Assembly: GCF_014649715.1 (NCBI RefSeq)
Contig: NZ_BMTO01000005.1
Span: 414,464 to 462,408 of the forward strand
Length of the DNA: 47,945 nucleotides
Source of the DNA: Streptomyces lateritius
GTDB lineage: Bacteria; Actinomycetota; Actinomycetes; Streptomycetales; Streptomycetaceae
Direction: 5' to 3'
Positions within the stretch are counted from its first letter, which is position 1. The number at the start of each line of letters is the position of its first letter. The notes beneath the pieces were generated by a model. That model was not told where the DNA came from. It saw nothing but the letters and a program-made list of their open reading frames with translations, and made no database searches. Positions 1 to 8,442 of the stretch are shown in pieces. A program made the translations under genes and the position numbers.

Positions 1-111
1 GCAACGTGAGGGTCAAGCCGGATCCCCACATCGCGCCCTACCAGTTGTGGCCCCGTACAGCCAAGGTCGTTCCGGCCCCTTCTCAACTGCGTGAACCGCT
101 GTCCATCCGGG

Positions 112-1068
112 TCAGTGACTCCAGTGATCACGGTCCGGCAGCTCGACCCACACGTCGGGAGGCCCGACCACGGCGCGCGCGTCGGTCGGACGCAGTCCCG
201 CGACGGCACAGGAGTAGGCCACGGCCCTGTACTGGTAGAGGTAGGAGCTCAGCACTTCCTCGGGGGCGTCGTTCTCGTACGGCCCGCCGCCCGGGTGCAG
301 GTCCCGTCTCTCGACAGTTCCGTGACGGGCGATGCAACCCTGGTTGCCGCTCTTGGGGTTGGCGTACAGGCCGTAGCAGACGGTGCCGGCGGACAGCCGG
401 GCCAGCACGCCCGGCATCTGCGGCGCGTACCCCCAGGGCTGTGTCACGACGCAGCCGCCCGGCACGGACGTCACCCCGATGAACCGCAGGCTCTCGTCCA
501 TGTCGTACTCGTAGGGGGCTTCGAGCAGTTCGTCGATGACCTCGTCCTCCACCGGTGTCGCCTCCAGACGGCGAACCGCTTCGGCGGCGTCGATCCCGGC
601 CACGCAGGCAAGCCCGGTGCCCTCATAGTGGAACTCGCCCAGCGCCGTGAGAAGCCGACCGGCCTCCTGCGCCGCAGCACGCTCCCTGTCGGTCAGGCGC
701 ACCCCCGCCGGTACCGGGAACAGGCCCGGCGTCGGTCCCGCGAGGCTCAGCCGCCCCGGCGACCAGCCGCCGATCGACGGCCGCCAGGGATCGGCCCCAG
801 CAGCGGCGAGGGCCCGCGCGTTCTCCGGCTTCCGGGAGACCACCGCCTCCCAAAGAGCCGTCACCCCGTCCTCAAGCGCGTCCACGTCCGCCACGCGGCC
901 GGCCAGCTCCGCGACGACTATCGGAGAGCCGAACAACGCCGCACGGTGCAGCGGCCGGCCCCCGCTCCATCTCTCCGGATCGGCGCCCTCGTGGAGGCGT
1001 CGACGGATGTCGTCGTGGTCCGTCCAGTCCCAGCCCATGCCGGTCCAGCCGTCATCCACTGCTGTCAT
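112..1068 (-). CDS. Ankyrin-repeat-containing protein
   Basis: A 318-residue protein. The ATG at 1068 was chosen because GGAGGAG lies just upstream; a longer in-frame reading to 1344 has no ribosome site and reads like non-coding sequence. Residues about 15-85 hold two or three ankyrin-like units (RPLHRAALFGSPIVVAEL, DGVTALWEAVVSRKPENARAL, AAGADPW). The rest is a globular domain rich in Trp, Gly and Tyr (YEYDMDESLRFIGVTSVPGG, WGYAPQMPGVL) that I cannot assign. No signal peptide or membrane segment is seen, so it is probably cytoplasmic. Ankyrin proteins of this size are common in Streptomyces accessory regions and some accompany polymorphic toxins, but no toxin gene adjoins this one. Partner and role are unknown. 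Confidence 0.85.
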   Translation of the reverse strand: MTAVDDGWTGMGWDWTDHDDIRRRLHEGADPERWSGGRPLHRAALFGSPIVVAELAGRVADVDALEDGVTALWEAVVSRKPENARALAAAGADPWRPSIGGWSPGRLSLAGPTPGLFPVPAGVRLTDRERAAAQEAGRLLTALGEFHYEGTGLACVAGIDAAEAVRRLEATPVEDEVIDELLEAPYEYDMDESLRFIGVTSVPGGCVVTQPWGYAPQMPGVLARLSAGTVCYGLYANPKSGNQGCIARHGTVERRDLHPGGGPYENDAPEEVLSSYLYQYRAVAYSCAVAGLRPTDARAVVGPPDVWVELPDRDHWSH

Positions 1069-1567
1069 CGATCTCCTCCAAGGCCCGACCGCACGGCTTC
1101 CCCCTGCATCCACACGCTCGCACACGGGTCTGACATCCTGCCGCCTGCCGCGCTCGTACTCGCGTACGGCGCTGGGGCACGACCCGGATCTCGTCTGACG
1201 GCTCGGCACTGAGGGCCACCTCCAGGGGCGGAACCGACCTTGTCCCCATGGGCCTCCTCGGCCCAGGCGGCGCCGTTGACCGTGAGCGCTCCGGCCCTCG
1301 GGCGTCCGGCCCTGTTCGGTCGGGCGGGCCATAGGAGGGGCCAATCAGCGGCACTGAGGGTGACCAGGAAGAAAGGAGCAGGTCACGCGGTCGCCTCGGC
1401 GTTGCCGGACCTTGTCGGACGCTGCCCGGCCGTACGCCATGGCCACCGATCCAGTGAATTAGAGCGACACGCCGTATATGGTCACACATTGTGGATATAT
1501 GACTACTATCCGCAATCCCCTCCTTCATCTGCCCGCTCCACGGCAGATCGGCACCCCGGAGGCTGCA
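1069..1567. other. Intergenic region upstream of the DUF3662/MinD-like gene
   Basis: About 500 bases between divergent genes with no convincing coding sequence. Positions 1455-1510 are clearly AT-richer than the surroundings (GTATATGG, GGATATATG, ACTACTATCC) and probably hold the promoter of the downstream gene. A TACTAT box at 1504-1509 has only a poor -35 partner (GTCACA at 1481-1486, 17-base spacer). Nothing else is seen. Confidence 0.4.
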
Positions 1568-3853
1568 ATGGGGACGCTGAACAAGATCGAACAGGGCTTC
1601 GAGGCCTTGGTGAACGGAGCCTTCGCCAAGGTGTTCAAATCCGCGGTCCAGCCCATGGAATTCATCGGCGCTCTCAAACGCGAGTGCGACATCAATGCCA
1701 GGATCTGGGACCGGGACTGCACCATCGCGCCCAACGGCTTCATCGTCGAGCTAAGTCCGGGCGATCACGAACTGCAGAGCGCGTGCCTGGTCATGCTCGG
1801 TGAGGAACTGGTCCAGAAACTGCGCGAGTACGCCGATCAGCAGCGCTATTCGTTCGTAGGTCCGCTGAAGGTGCAGTTGCAGCGAACCGAGAACCTGAAG
1901 GCCGGACGGTTCCGCGTGCGCAGCCGCCTCGAGGTCCCGCCCGAGGTCCAGCACGCCCTGCAGGCCAATCAGCGATACCACACCACGTATGCGCCGTCGG
2001 CCAAGCTCGGCAATGAGGGGAGCCCGTCCTGGCGGCAGGCCCCACACATCCAGCGTGGGGACAAGCAGGTTCTGACGGTGGAGCAGTTCATATCCCTTGG
2101 CCTGACGTTCGCCCAGGACGGCACGCTCGTCCGTGCCGACCCGGCGAGCCCTCTCACCGCCCCGTCAAGGCCGCCCCGTCTCTTGGAGCCCGCAACGGAC
2201 CGGGCGGGCGTGGCCGTACTGCCTCGATCCGGTCACGAACGACGCGGCCTCCCTTCTGCACATGGCGTACGTTTCCCGCTTGCCCCCGCAGAAAGCCATA
2301 CGCCTCACCCCGGGCGGGATACCGGCCACCGACACATCACCGGCTCGCCCGAGCCTCAGATCAGGAACCCGGCCGTGGGGAAACCGCCGGCCTCTCCAGT
2401 ACCCCTCGGCGGTCTGCTCCGCGCAGAAGCCCCACGTCACCGGTCCGGCCAACAGACCCGACCGCCGGCCGGGGAGCACCGCCGTCGTCACGCCGCCGAC
2501 CCGGTGCCCGACGGAACTCTCACTCACTCGAAAGGACGCACCGTGACCAACAATCGCGAGACCTCCGTCGACAGTCCCACACCCGACAGGAGACGAGAGG
2601 GATCCGACGGACCGGGCCTCGCGCCGCCCGCCGCCGACGAGCCCCAGGACGCCGCAGGCGAAACCCTCCCGCCGCACAGCGCGGCGGAGCACCACCAACC
2701 GGCGCCCGCCACCCACGGTGTCGGTGCGGAGCAGCCTCTGCCTCCTCCCTATGCCAACCGGGCGCACATGCCGCACGGCGCTCCCGGAATGCCGCAACAC
2801 TACGGTCCACCGGCTCACTACAGTCCGGCGCACTGGCCGGGACCGGACCGAGGCGGTCGTATGGGAATGCTGGGTCGCAGTGCTGCGATCGAGCTCTCCT
2901 CCGACCGTCTGTTGCGCAACCAGCCCGGCGACCGTCGCGGCCTCAGCCGGTTGCGCATCGGCGGCAGGAAGGCGGAACGGGAGCGCGAGCAAAAGCTGGC
3001 CATCCTCCGCACTCCGGTGATGCAGTGCCACAAGATCGCCGTCATCAGCCTCAAGGGAGGAGTCGGCAAGACGACCACCACGACCGCCCTGGGCGCGACC
3101 CTCGCCACCGAGCGCCAGGACCGGGTCGTCGCGATCGACGCCAACCCGGACGCGGGAACACTCAGCCGACGCGTGCGGTGCGAGACCAGCGCCACCATTC
3201 GTGACCTCGTGGCCGAGATCCCGAACATCGACAACTACATGGCCGTACGGCGCTTCACCTCCCAGTCCCCGAGCGGACTGGAGATCCTCGCCAACGAGGC
3301 GGACCCTGCGCTCTCCACGGCGTTCAACGACGAAGACTACCGACAGGTGGTCGGCTGCCTCGGACAGCACTATCCGATCGTTCTGACCGACTCCGGGACC
3401 GGCCTGCTGCACAGCGCGATGCGAGGCATCCTGGACTTCGCAGACCAGCTGATCGTGGTCGCCACGCCCAGTGTGGACGGCGCGACCAGCGCCAGCACGA
3501 CTCTGGACTGGCTCAGCGCGCATCACTACGACGACCTCGTCCAACGGAGCATCACAGTGATCTCCGAGGCCCGCCAGAAGAGCAAGAACGTGAGGGTGAA
3601 CGACGTCGTGGACCACTTCCGCGCCCGCTGCCGAGGCGTCGTGATGGTTCCCTTCGACGAGCACCTCGCCGCGGGCTCCGAGGTCGATCTGGAACAGCTG
3701 AAGCCACGGACCCGCCAGGCCTACTTCGATCTGGCGACACTGGTGGCCGCGGACTTCCCCCGCACCCAGCCCGAGGCCGTGAGCTGGGGTGCCTCCTACC
3801 CCCACTCGGGTTACAACGCGGCCAGCATGTTCGCCGCCCCCGCATGGGGCTGA
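1568..3853 (+). CDS. DUF3662 (FhaA N-terminal type) domain joined in frame to a MinD/ParA-like ATPase
   Basis: One 761-residue reading frame; the ATG at 1568 follows GGAGG at 1557-1561. Residues 1-125 match the DUF3662 domain that begins FhaA proteins ([46 protein letters not shown]). The FHA domain that normally follows is absent. Residues about 190-325 are a low-complexity Arg/Pro-rich stretch. From about 326 comes a Pro/His-rich linker, then a deviant Walker A P-loop ATPase ([11 protein letters not shown] near residue 495, [37 protein letters not shown]). The C-terminal half resembles the MinD-like ATPases found near Streptomyces type VII secretion loci, which are usually separate proteins. 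A GTG at 2543 with GAAAGGA upstream could start that half independently. Fusion versus two overlapping genes is unresolved. Confidence 0.8.
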   Translation: MGTLNKIEQGFEALVNGAFAKVFKSAVQPMEFIGALKRECDINARIWDRDCTIAPNGFIVELSPGDHELQSACLVMLGEELVQKLREYADQQRYSFVGPLKVQLQRTENLKAGRFRVRSRLEVPPEVQHALQANQRYHTTYAPSAKLGNEGSPSWRQAPHIQRGDKQVLTVEQFISLGLTFAQDGTLVRADPASPLTAPSRPPRLLEPATDRAGVAVLPRSGHERRGLPSAHGVRFPLAPAESHTPHPGRDTGHRHITGSPEPQIRNPAVGKPPASPVPLGGLLRAEAPRHRSGQQTRPPAGEHRRRHAADPVPDGTLTHSKGRTVTNNRETSVDSPTPDRRREGSDGPGLAPPAADEPQDAAGETLPPHSAAEHHQPAPATHGVGAEQPLPPPYANRAHMPHGAPGMPQHYGPPAHYSPAHWPGPDRGGRMGMLGRSAAIELSSDRLLRNQPGDRRGLSRLRIGGRKAEREREQKLAILRTPVMQCHKIAVISLKGGVGKTTTTTALGATLATERQDRVVAIDANPDAGTLSRRVRCETSATIRDLVAEIPNIDNYMAVRRFTSQSPSGLEILANEADPALSTAFNDEDYRQVVGCLGQHYPIVLTDSGTGLLHSAMRGILDFADQLIVVATPSVDGATSASTTLDWLSAHHYDDLVQRSITVISEARQKSKNVRVNDVVDHFRARCRGVVMVPFDEHLAAGSEVDLEQLKPRTRQAYFDLATLVAADFPRTQPEAVSWGASYPHSGYNAASMFAAPAWG
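2529..2545 (+). promoter_or_regulatory. Internal ribosome site and GTG start for the MinD-like half
   Basis: GAAAGGA at 2529-2535 lies 7 bases before an in-frame GTG at 2543. Starting here gives a 436-residue protein ([12 protein letters not shown]...) matching the usual extent of stand-alone Streptomyces MinD-like ATPases with an N-terminal Pro-rich region. The codons before it (about 2130-2540) show reduced third-position GC, as expected of an intergenic stretch that merely stays open. Confidence 0.5.
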
Positions 3854-4162
3854 ACCGCCACCGGAGCGGGGCTCAGATCCGCGTCGCCACACAGACGGCG
3901 ATCTGGGTTCCGCGTACGGCTCGGCCGCGTCCCCGGGCACGACGCGACGCGTCCGTACGCGCTGGAGTCCTGAGTGCCCTGCTCAGCCGTGTTGCGGCGA
4001 GCTGCCAACTCGCATTCGGGCCGGGGCACCAGACCGCCGAAGCCGGCATGCACGCCCTCGGCATCGTCTGACCGCCCGCCACAAGCTGCGGGTCTACCGT
4101 GCGATGCAGCGTCTGTGAGCACCTGCCGCGGGCGGGCATAGGCAAGCCGCATGCGAGACCAC

Positions 4163-4189
4163 GCACGGGAGCGCTGCGAGCTCCCGTGC
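4163..4189. terminator. Hairpin between convergent genes
   Basis: Perfect 10-base arms GCACGGGAGC and GCTCCCGTGC with a 7-base loop. There is no U-tract, which is normal for Streptomyces terminators. It lies between the MinD-like gene (+) and the small membrane-protein gene (-) and may serve both. The remaining sequence from 3854 to 4239 shows no coding signal. Confidence 0.55.
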
Positions 4190-4239
4190 CGCAGCCGTGC
4201 CCAAGAGGTCCCTTGGGTCACAATGGAATCTCCGGCCCC

Positions 4240-4503
4240 TTATTGCGGTGGTACCTGAGGCGGCCTGTCGTTGGCATCTGGAAGTGGCCCGGTGGGTCGT
4301 GCTTGTCGAGGCGGGGGCGGCGTGGTGGGCGGCGATCCGGTGAGGCGCCGTTGAGCCTCAGCGGCGCCGTGGGGGTGAGCGCGTTTGTATGGGCTCGCGT
4401 TGTCTTCCTCGGCCGTGCGTGGGAAGAGGTGTTCCAGGAAGGTGTCCGTCGCGAAGAGGAACGCCACCATGAGGGCGGGCAGGAGCAGAGCGAGCAGGGC
4501 CAT
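4240..4503 (-). CDS. Small single-pass membrane protein
   Basis: An 87-residue protein starting at the ATG at 4503, with GGGAGG immediately upstream. Residues 2-20 form a hydrophobic helix (ALLALLLPALMVAFLFATD), followed by DTFLEHLFPR and a hydrophilic Pro/Arg-rich C-terminal tail (TTPPPPRQARPTGP). A short membrane anchor with a disordered tail is the simplest reading; orientation is uncertain. I do not recognise the family beyond noting that similar short hydrophobic proteins are frequent in Streptomyces. It stands alone on its strand. A longer in-frame upstream reading exists but has no ribosome site. Confidence 0.65.
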   Translation of the reverse strand: MALLALLLPALMVAFLFATDTFLEHLFPRTAEEDNASPYKRAHPHGAAEAQRRLTGSPPTTPPPPRQARPTGPLPDANDRPPQVPPQ

Positions 4504-4946
4504 GTGACCTCCCTGGGGGCGGCCGGCCTGTGGAGCCGATGGTGCTGTGTCCCAGGATGCGGCCGAACGGCCTTGTGCGCATGTCACCGCGCCCCGCAGC
4601 GCGGTTCCCCCTGTCGGTTGCCCGGGTCTGCTCCTGCCCCTGCTCCCGGGCGGCCGATGGGTCCATCGCTTTCCCCGGAGGAACCCACACGCGCGCGTCA
4701 ACTCGCCTACCGAGGTCGTCGACCAGGAGCGGGATGAGGCTGGTGGGAAGCGGCCGGTGTGTGCAACGCTGCCACGACAGCCAGCCTGGTCTGGTGGGAG
4801 GCCCCGCGCCGCCCTGAGGTCACCCCGGTGGCCGGGGCACGGTACGGGTTGTCTCGCTCGACTGTGTGCGGTCCCACGCCGCGCGCTTGACGACCCCCGA
4901 TCCGCCGGGGCGTGATGGGCTCGACCCCTGGAACGAGGGGTGAACC
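4504..4946. other. Divergent intergenic region
   Basis: About 440 bases between the small membrane-protein gene (-) and the STAS gene (+). It should carry both promoters, but I cannot pick convincing -35/-10 pairs. All long frames through it look like GC-rich shadow readings. Confidence 0.35.
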
Positions 4947-5333
4947 ATGAACGACTTCACCGTGACCGTCAGACAGCACCCCCAGCGCACTGTGATCAGC
5001 GTGGCCGGGGAACTCGACCTGCACACGCTCCCCGCCCTCGAAGAAGCCACCTACGTCATCCCGCTCGGCGGCAAAGCGCTGCACCTGGAGCTGTCCGGAG
5101 TGTCGTTCATGGACTCCAGCGGCCTGAACCATCTGCTGTGGCTGCGCCGGCGTCTTCTCGCCGAAGGCGGCCGACTCCTGGTCACGGACCTTCAGGGCCA
5201 ACCGGCGAGCCTGCTGCACCTGACCGAGACCTACGAACTGCTCACCAGCCCTAGCGTTTCCGAACCCGACCGTCGCCACCCAGAAGGTGGAGTTCCGGGT
5301 ATTCCGCGGGACAAGCAGCCCTGCGAACGGTAA
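4947..5333 (+). CDS. STAS-domain anti-sigma factor antagonist
   Basis: A 128-residue cytoplasmic protein of the SpoIIAA/RsbV class. It starts VTVRQHPQRTVISVAGELD, has the first-helix motif LDLHTLPALEEA, and carries the phosphorylation-site motif MDSSGL with Ser57-Ser58; Ser58 corresponds to the Ser phosphorylated in SpoIIAA-type proteins. Such proteins bind an anti-sigma kinase when unphosphorylated and so release a sigma factor. The ATG at 4947 follows GAGGGGTG. The last 25 residues after the STAS fold (PDRRHPEGGVPGIPRDKQP) look disordered. No cognate kinase or sigma-B-type factor lies in the window, so this is an orphan. Confidence 0.9.
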   Translation: MNDFTVTVRQHPQRTVISVAGELDLHTLPALEEATYVIPLGGKALHLELSGVSFMDSSGLNHLLWLRRRLLAEGGRLLVTDLQGQPASLLHLTETYELLTSPSVSEPDRRHPEGGVPGIPRDKQPCER

Positions 5334-5345
5334 TGCGCGAAGAAG

Positions 5346-5366
5346 GGCCGCCCCGACGGGCGGACC
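5346..5366. terminator. Hairpin between convergent genes
   Basis: CCGCCC at 5348-5353 and GGGCGG at 5358-5363 pair around a CGAC tetraloop. The hairpin sits in the 55-base gap between the ends of the STAS gene (+) and the next gene (-). Confidence 0.5.
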
Positions 5367-5388
5367 ACCGGTGGAGAAGGTGCTGGGG

Positions 5389-5712
5389 CTAGGGCGTGTG
5401 GAACTGAATCTGATCACCGGGCAGGACGATGAGGTCACCGGCTGCTCCGCTCGACATGACGAAGTGCCCGGCGTCGGCCAGTACTGCTGTGACCGCGGCA
5501 CGAACGATGGACCCCGTGGACGTTTCAATGTCGTGTGATCCGTAAAGTCCCGCGGTCCCGCCGAGCGCTGTCCAGCGTACGAGTACCCCGGAAGGGATCT
5601 CGCTGACGCGCATACCGGGTGCCGCGTCGTCAGCCCTGTCGACCAGGCAGAACCCGGCGCGCTGCAGCACGTACCGAACGCGCGACGTCAACAGGGCATG
5701 AGCAGCAGACAC
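5389..5712 (-). CDS. Hypothetical protein
   Basis: A 107-residue protein. The GTG at 5712 was chosen for the AAGGA about 7 bases upstream; a reading back to 5859 has no ribosome site. It begins VSAAHALLTSRVRYVLQRAG and continues with RVSEIPSGVLVRWTALGG, TSTGSIVRAAVTAVLADAGH and AGDLIVLPGDQIQF. The composition suggests a small alpha/beta cytoplasmic protein. I do not recognise the family. It converges with the STAS gene; its promoter must lie in 5713-6034. Confidence 0.6.
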   Translation of the reverse strand: MSAAHALLTSRVRYVLQRAGFCLVDRADDAAPGMRVSEIPSGVLVRWTALGGTAGLYGSHDIETSTGSIVRAAVTAVLADAGHFVMSSGAAGDLIVLPGDQIQFHTP

Positions 5713-6034
5713 GCAGTTTCCTTGCCCCGAACGCGCCTGATCACTCGGTCTGCTCGCACTCAGGCTTCGCTTGCGTGCCAAGCCGATCACGACCAGCCGG
5801 ATGACCAGGGACAAGACCGAAGCCTTGTCTGGGGCGGGCGGGATGGCCGACATCAGCACGGACCACGCGTCGACCGGCGCACCGCTGTTCCCCGAATCGT
5901 CCCGCTTCTATTCCTGCGTCCATGGGTGGTGTCCGCGGCTCGTCCGGCGTGTTCGCCGCGGACTGGCCGGTGCCGCCGCGCACAGTGAAGTCGTGGACCG
6001 CCCTCTGGTGGCCCCGCTTCGAGATGAAAGGGAG
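5713..6034. other. Divergent intergenic region
   Basis: About 320 bases between two divergent small hypothetical genes. No gene, strong repeat or clear promoter pair is seen. Confidence 0.3.
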
Positions 6035-6454
6035 ATGCCGGTGACCGTGGTCAGTGACGGCACGAAGGGACAGGAGCTTGCCGAGAGACTGTTGGAGGGG
6101 GTGGTGAACGAGCCGATGCGGGCGGCGACGAAGTTGCTGGGGGCGCACAGCGACGGTTACTGGCTAAGGCGCCTGACCGACGACCAGGAACTCGCGGCCT
6201 TGGTCGACGAACCGCTGATCGACCTCTCCGGCCGGTGCCCGACGCTCGACTGGGACGGTGTCGGCCACCTCCTGAAGACCCCGGGGTGGTCCCAGGGAGC
6301 CTCCAGGAGTCAGGCGGCGGTGCTGGAGTTCGCCGCGTCCCTTGTGAGCCGGTGCCCCGTACAGCTCGGCAAGGTGACTCACGCGGTGGACGACGGCGAG
6401 TTCCAGCTGCTCCTGGCAGCCATGGAAGAGGCCTCGTACGGGGACCCCCGCTGA
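6035..6454 (+). CDS. Hypothetical protein
   Basis: A 139-residue protein starting at the ATG at 6035, with AAAGGGAG directly upstream. It is mainly helical, with no membrane or signal segment (GQELAERLLEGVVNEPMRAATKLL, DDQELAALVDEPLIDLSGRC, FQLLLAAMEEASYG). Two Cys residues occur (GRCPTLDW and SRCPVQL). I do not recognise the family. The frame is open upstream to 5771 but codon usage there is poor, so the shorter start is preferred. Confidence 0.6.
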   Translation: MPVTVVSDGTKGQELAERLLEGVVNEPMRAATKLLGAHSDGYWLRRLTDDQELAALVDEPLIDLSGRCPTLDWDGVGHLLKTPGWSQGASRSQAAVLEFAASLVSRCPVQLGKVTHAVDDGEFQLLLAAMEEASYGDPR

Positions 6455-6784
6455 AACCGCCCGGGGTCGCGGTGGCCCCCCGGTATCGCACCGGCAATCG
6501 GATGACGTGGGGTCCCTGGCCGCAGTGTGCGCTTGGAAGAGCCGTCAGTGGGGGCGTATGAAGGCCCCGTGAGCCGGCCCGGGTGGGCGAAGAACCTCGG
6601 GCCGGCCACGCTGAGCAGACCGTGGACGTGGACGCACAACCGGCTTGCTGACATATGCGCCTCAGTGAGGTCGCGTAAGGACCTGCTGGCAAGGACTTAC
6701 TGGCGTTCTGCCGCACGCCCCGGCCGTTGACGGGCCTGAAGTCAGAATCGTTCTGGCGAGCAGGTTGAGCGGGCGCAGTCCCCG
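6455..6784. other. Intergenic region
   Basis: About 330 bases with no gene that I can support. The direct repeat AAGGAC(C/T)T occurs at about 6677 and 6692. It may contain the lost 5' part of the RTX-like remnant that follows. Confidence 0.3.
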
Positions 6785-7033
6785 ATTGCCTCCGCCTCGG
6801 CCGCGGCCTTTGTGGTCCGCCACAACGAAAACGGCACCATCGACATCACCTTCGGCGGCGACGGCAACGACACCCTCTACGGCGGTGCCGGAAGCGGCAG
6901 CCTGACCGGCTACTGCGGATCCGACCGGCTCAACCCCGTCGACAGCGTGTCCGGCAAAGACTCGGTCAACGGCCGCCCCGACTCCGCCACGTGCACCACG
7001 GATTCGGGCGACACACGCATCGGGTGCCCGTGA
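6785..7033 (+). pseudogene. Remnant of an RTX-type calcium-binding secreted protein
   Basis: The reading contains one RTX nonapeptide pair, GGDGNDTLYGGAGS, followed by a decayed repeat (GSDRLNPVDSVSGKDSVNG) and a Cys-containing end (CTTDSGDTRIGCP) typical of short secreted Streptomyces calcium-binding proteins. Before it lies IASASAAAFVV, like the tail of a signal peptide, but there is no start codon or ribosome site in frame, and only one good repeat remains of the several such proteins carry. A 73-residue GTG reading from 6812 would lack export and seems non-functional. Confidence 0.5.
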
Positions 7034-7048
7034 GGCGCTGACACCCCA

Positions 7049-7086
7049 GCCGTCGCCGGAGACCGGGGACGGGCTCCGGCGACGGC
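7049..7086. terminator. Strong hairpin between convergent genes
   Basis: Perfect 13-base arms (7049-7061 with 7074-7086, core GTCGCCGGAG/CTCCGGCGAC) around a 12-base loop, between the RTX remnant and the minus-strand VOC gene. Confidence 0.65.
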
Positions 7087-7118
7087 CGGCTGTCGCCACC
7101 ACCCTTCCCAGCCGCGCG

Positions 7119-7541
7119 CTAGCGCACTCCCTCACCCCGCGGGGCCGGCGCCAACGTGAAGGAATGGCCCGCCGGGTCGGCGAACGTGCGCTCCTCCATA
7201 CGGCGCCCTTCACGTGGGGAGGGTACGAAGGGCTGCGCCGCGGCCGTGATCGGCCTGGCGCCCAGGGCGACCGCTTCCCGTTCGGCCTCGTCCAGATCCT
7301 CCGGGGCGACCAGGAACCGGACATGCGCCTGCTGCGCGTCGTCGGGGCGCGGCCAACTGGGCGGCGCGTACCCGTGGTCCCGGCGGATCGCGAGGAGGAC
7401 CCCACTGGCGCCGGTGAGAACCACGAAATCGGGATCCCCGCCGGCCTCGACATCGGCGCCGAGCAGGGAGGCGTAGAACTGCGCGAGCCGTTCGGGCTCG
7501 GCGCAGTCCAGTACAAGCACACTGGTCTTCGCAACGGTCAT
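7119..7541 (-). CDS. VOC (glyoxalase/bleomycin-resistance fold) protein
   Basis: A 140-residue protein starting at the ATG at 7541 behind GAAGG. It has the paired beta-alpha-beta-beta-beta units of the VOC superfamily: VLVLDCAEPERLAQFYASLLGADV, the central HVRFLV.PEDLDEAEREAVALGAR, and the end FADPAGHSFTLAP. The typical metal positions are partly replaced, so it may bind a ligand rather than act as a metal-dependent lyase. This subtype (glyoxalase-like, EGRRMEERTFADPAGH) is common in Streptomyces and its substrate is unknown. It is divergent from a second VOC gene at 7649, with a shared 107-base promoter region. Confidence 0.85.
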   Translation of the reverse strand: MTVAKTSVLVLDCAEPERLAQFYASLLGADVEAGGDPDFVVLTGASGVLLAIRRDHGYAPPSWPRPDDAQQAHVRFLVAPEDLDEAEREAVALGARPITAAAQPFVPSPREGRRMEERTFADPAGHSFTLAPAPRGEGVR

Positions 7542-7648
7542 ACCTTCGCGTCTGCCCCGGGTCGGCCCCTCCACGCGCCACCGCCGGAGCTGAACTGCCG
7601 TACCGCGCCTGCGGGCAGGGCGATGTCGCGGACCGTAAGGTCGTGATC

Positions 7649-8050
7649 ATGACGATCAGCTCCACGACACACGTCCGCGTGGCCCGGCCCTCGCGGGACC
7701 TCGTCGCCGCGGAACGCTTCTACGTGGGCGGCCTCGGGCTCCACGTCCTGTGGCGGACCACCGAGCGCACGCGGGGCGAGCACGACCTGCTGATGGTCGG
7801 CCCGCCCGGCGGGTCATGGCACTTCGAACTCACCCACGACCCCGAGCACCCGCTGGAACCGACCCCCACGGTCGACGACCTGTTCGTGGTCTACCTGGGC
7901 GCCCCCGTGGAGGACGCCTTGGTCGGCCGTCTGCTGGCCACCGGAGGCACCCGGGTCCCCGCGCACAACCCGTACTGGGACAAGTACGGAGTGACCGTCG
8001 TCGACCCGGACGGCTACCGTCTCGTCCTGTGCAGCCGCACCTGGGGTTAG
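7649..8050 (+). CDS. VOC family protein
   Basis: A 133-residue glyoxalase-fold protein. The ATG at 7649 is 8 bases from AAGG (7637-7640); the GTG at 7643 is too close. Motifs are HVRVARPSRDLVAAERFYVGGLGLHVLW, HDLLMVGPPGGSWHFELT and GVTVVDPDGYRLVLCSR. The His, Glu and C-terminal pattern fits a metal-binding VOC site (HVRVARP, HFELT, DPDGY). Its substrate is unknown; related proteins include dioxygenase-like and resistance proteins. It shares little sequence with the divergent VOC neighbour, so the pair is not a recent duplication. Confidence 0.85.
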   Translation: MTISSTTHVRVARPSRDLVAAERFYVGGLGLHVLWRTTERTRGEHDLLMVGPPGGSWHFELTHDPEHPLEPTPTVDDLFVVYLGAPVEDALVGRLLATGGTRVPAHNPYWDKYGVTVVDPDGYRLVLCSRTWG

Positions 8051-8089
8051 CCCTTCGGCGGGCAGTGCGGACCGCCCCCAGAGGGTGTG

Positions 8090-8239
8090 TCACTCCAGGT
8101 GGGTACCGGTGGTGCCGATCTTGCCGGGGCCGTTGAGGACGCAGACCCGCAGGTTGCCCTTGCCGGGGGCGGCGACGGTGAGTTCTCCGTCCGTGACGAT
8201 CCGGGTGTCGCCGGTCACGGCGTCCCTGTACGTGCCGTT
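8090..8239 (-). pseudogene. C-terminal remnant of a secreted alpha-amylase-type glycosidase
   Basis: About 49 residues, NGTYRDAVTGDTRIVTDGEL, then TVAAPGKGNLRVCVLNGPGK and IGTTGTHLE before a stop at 8090. They match my recollection of the beta-sandwich end of some Streptomyces secreted alpha-amylases. Upstream in frame the sequence turns into Arg-rich nonsense and no catalytic domain is present within the space before the Rhs gene. It is therefore a decayed 3' end. The assignment rests on the tail motif alone. Confidence 0.5.
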
Positions 8240-8442
8240 GTCCTCCCTCCGGCGCCTCCGGCACGCCTGGGCGGCACGGGTTCCGGCCAAATCGATCACT
8301 TGCTCTGCGTGAAACCGCCATGTGCGGACGCGTGTCGCCTACACGGAGCCCGCGTGATCTCGGCCATCCGTTCGAGTTCCGCCTCGCTCTCCACTCCCTG
8401 GGGCCGACGATCTCTTTGTTTCCTATGGGGGTGGAGTGAGTC

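Noticed and set aside
1..111. Possible gene end or IS remnant at the left edge
   Set aside because: The readings across it are short and shadow-like; no motif or terminal repeat could be identified.
2165..3940. A 591-residue minus-strand frame opposite the MinD-like gene
   Set aside because: It covers the clearly coding ATPase region in antisense and has no recognisable domain or ribosome site.
5771..6034. Longer N-terminus for the hypothetical protein at 6035
   Set aside because: Codon bias is poor over this stretch and the ATG at 6035 has a strong ribosome site.
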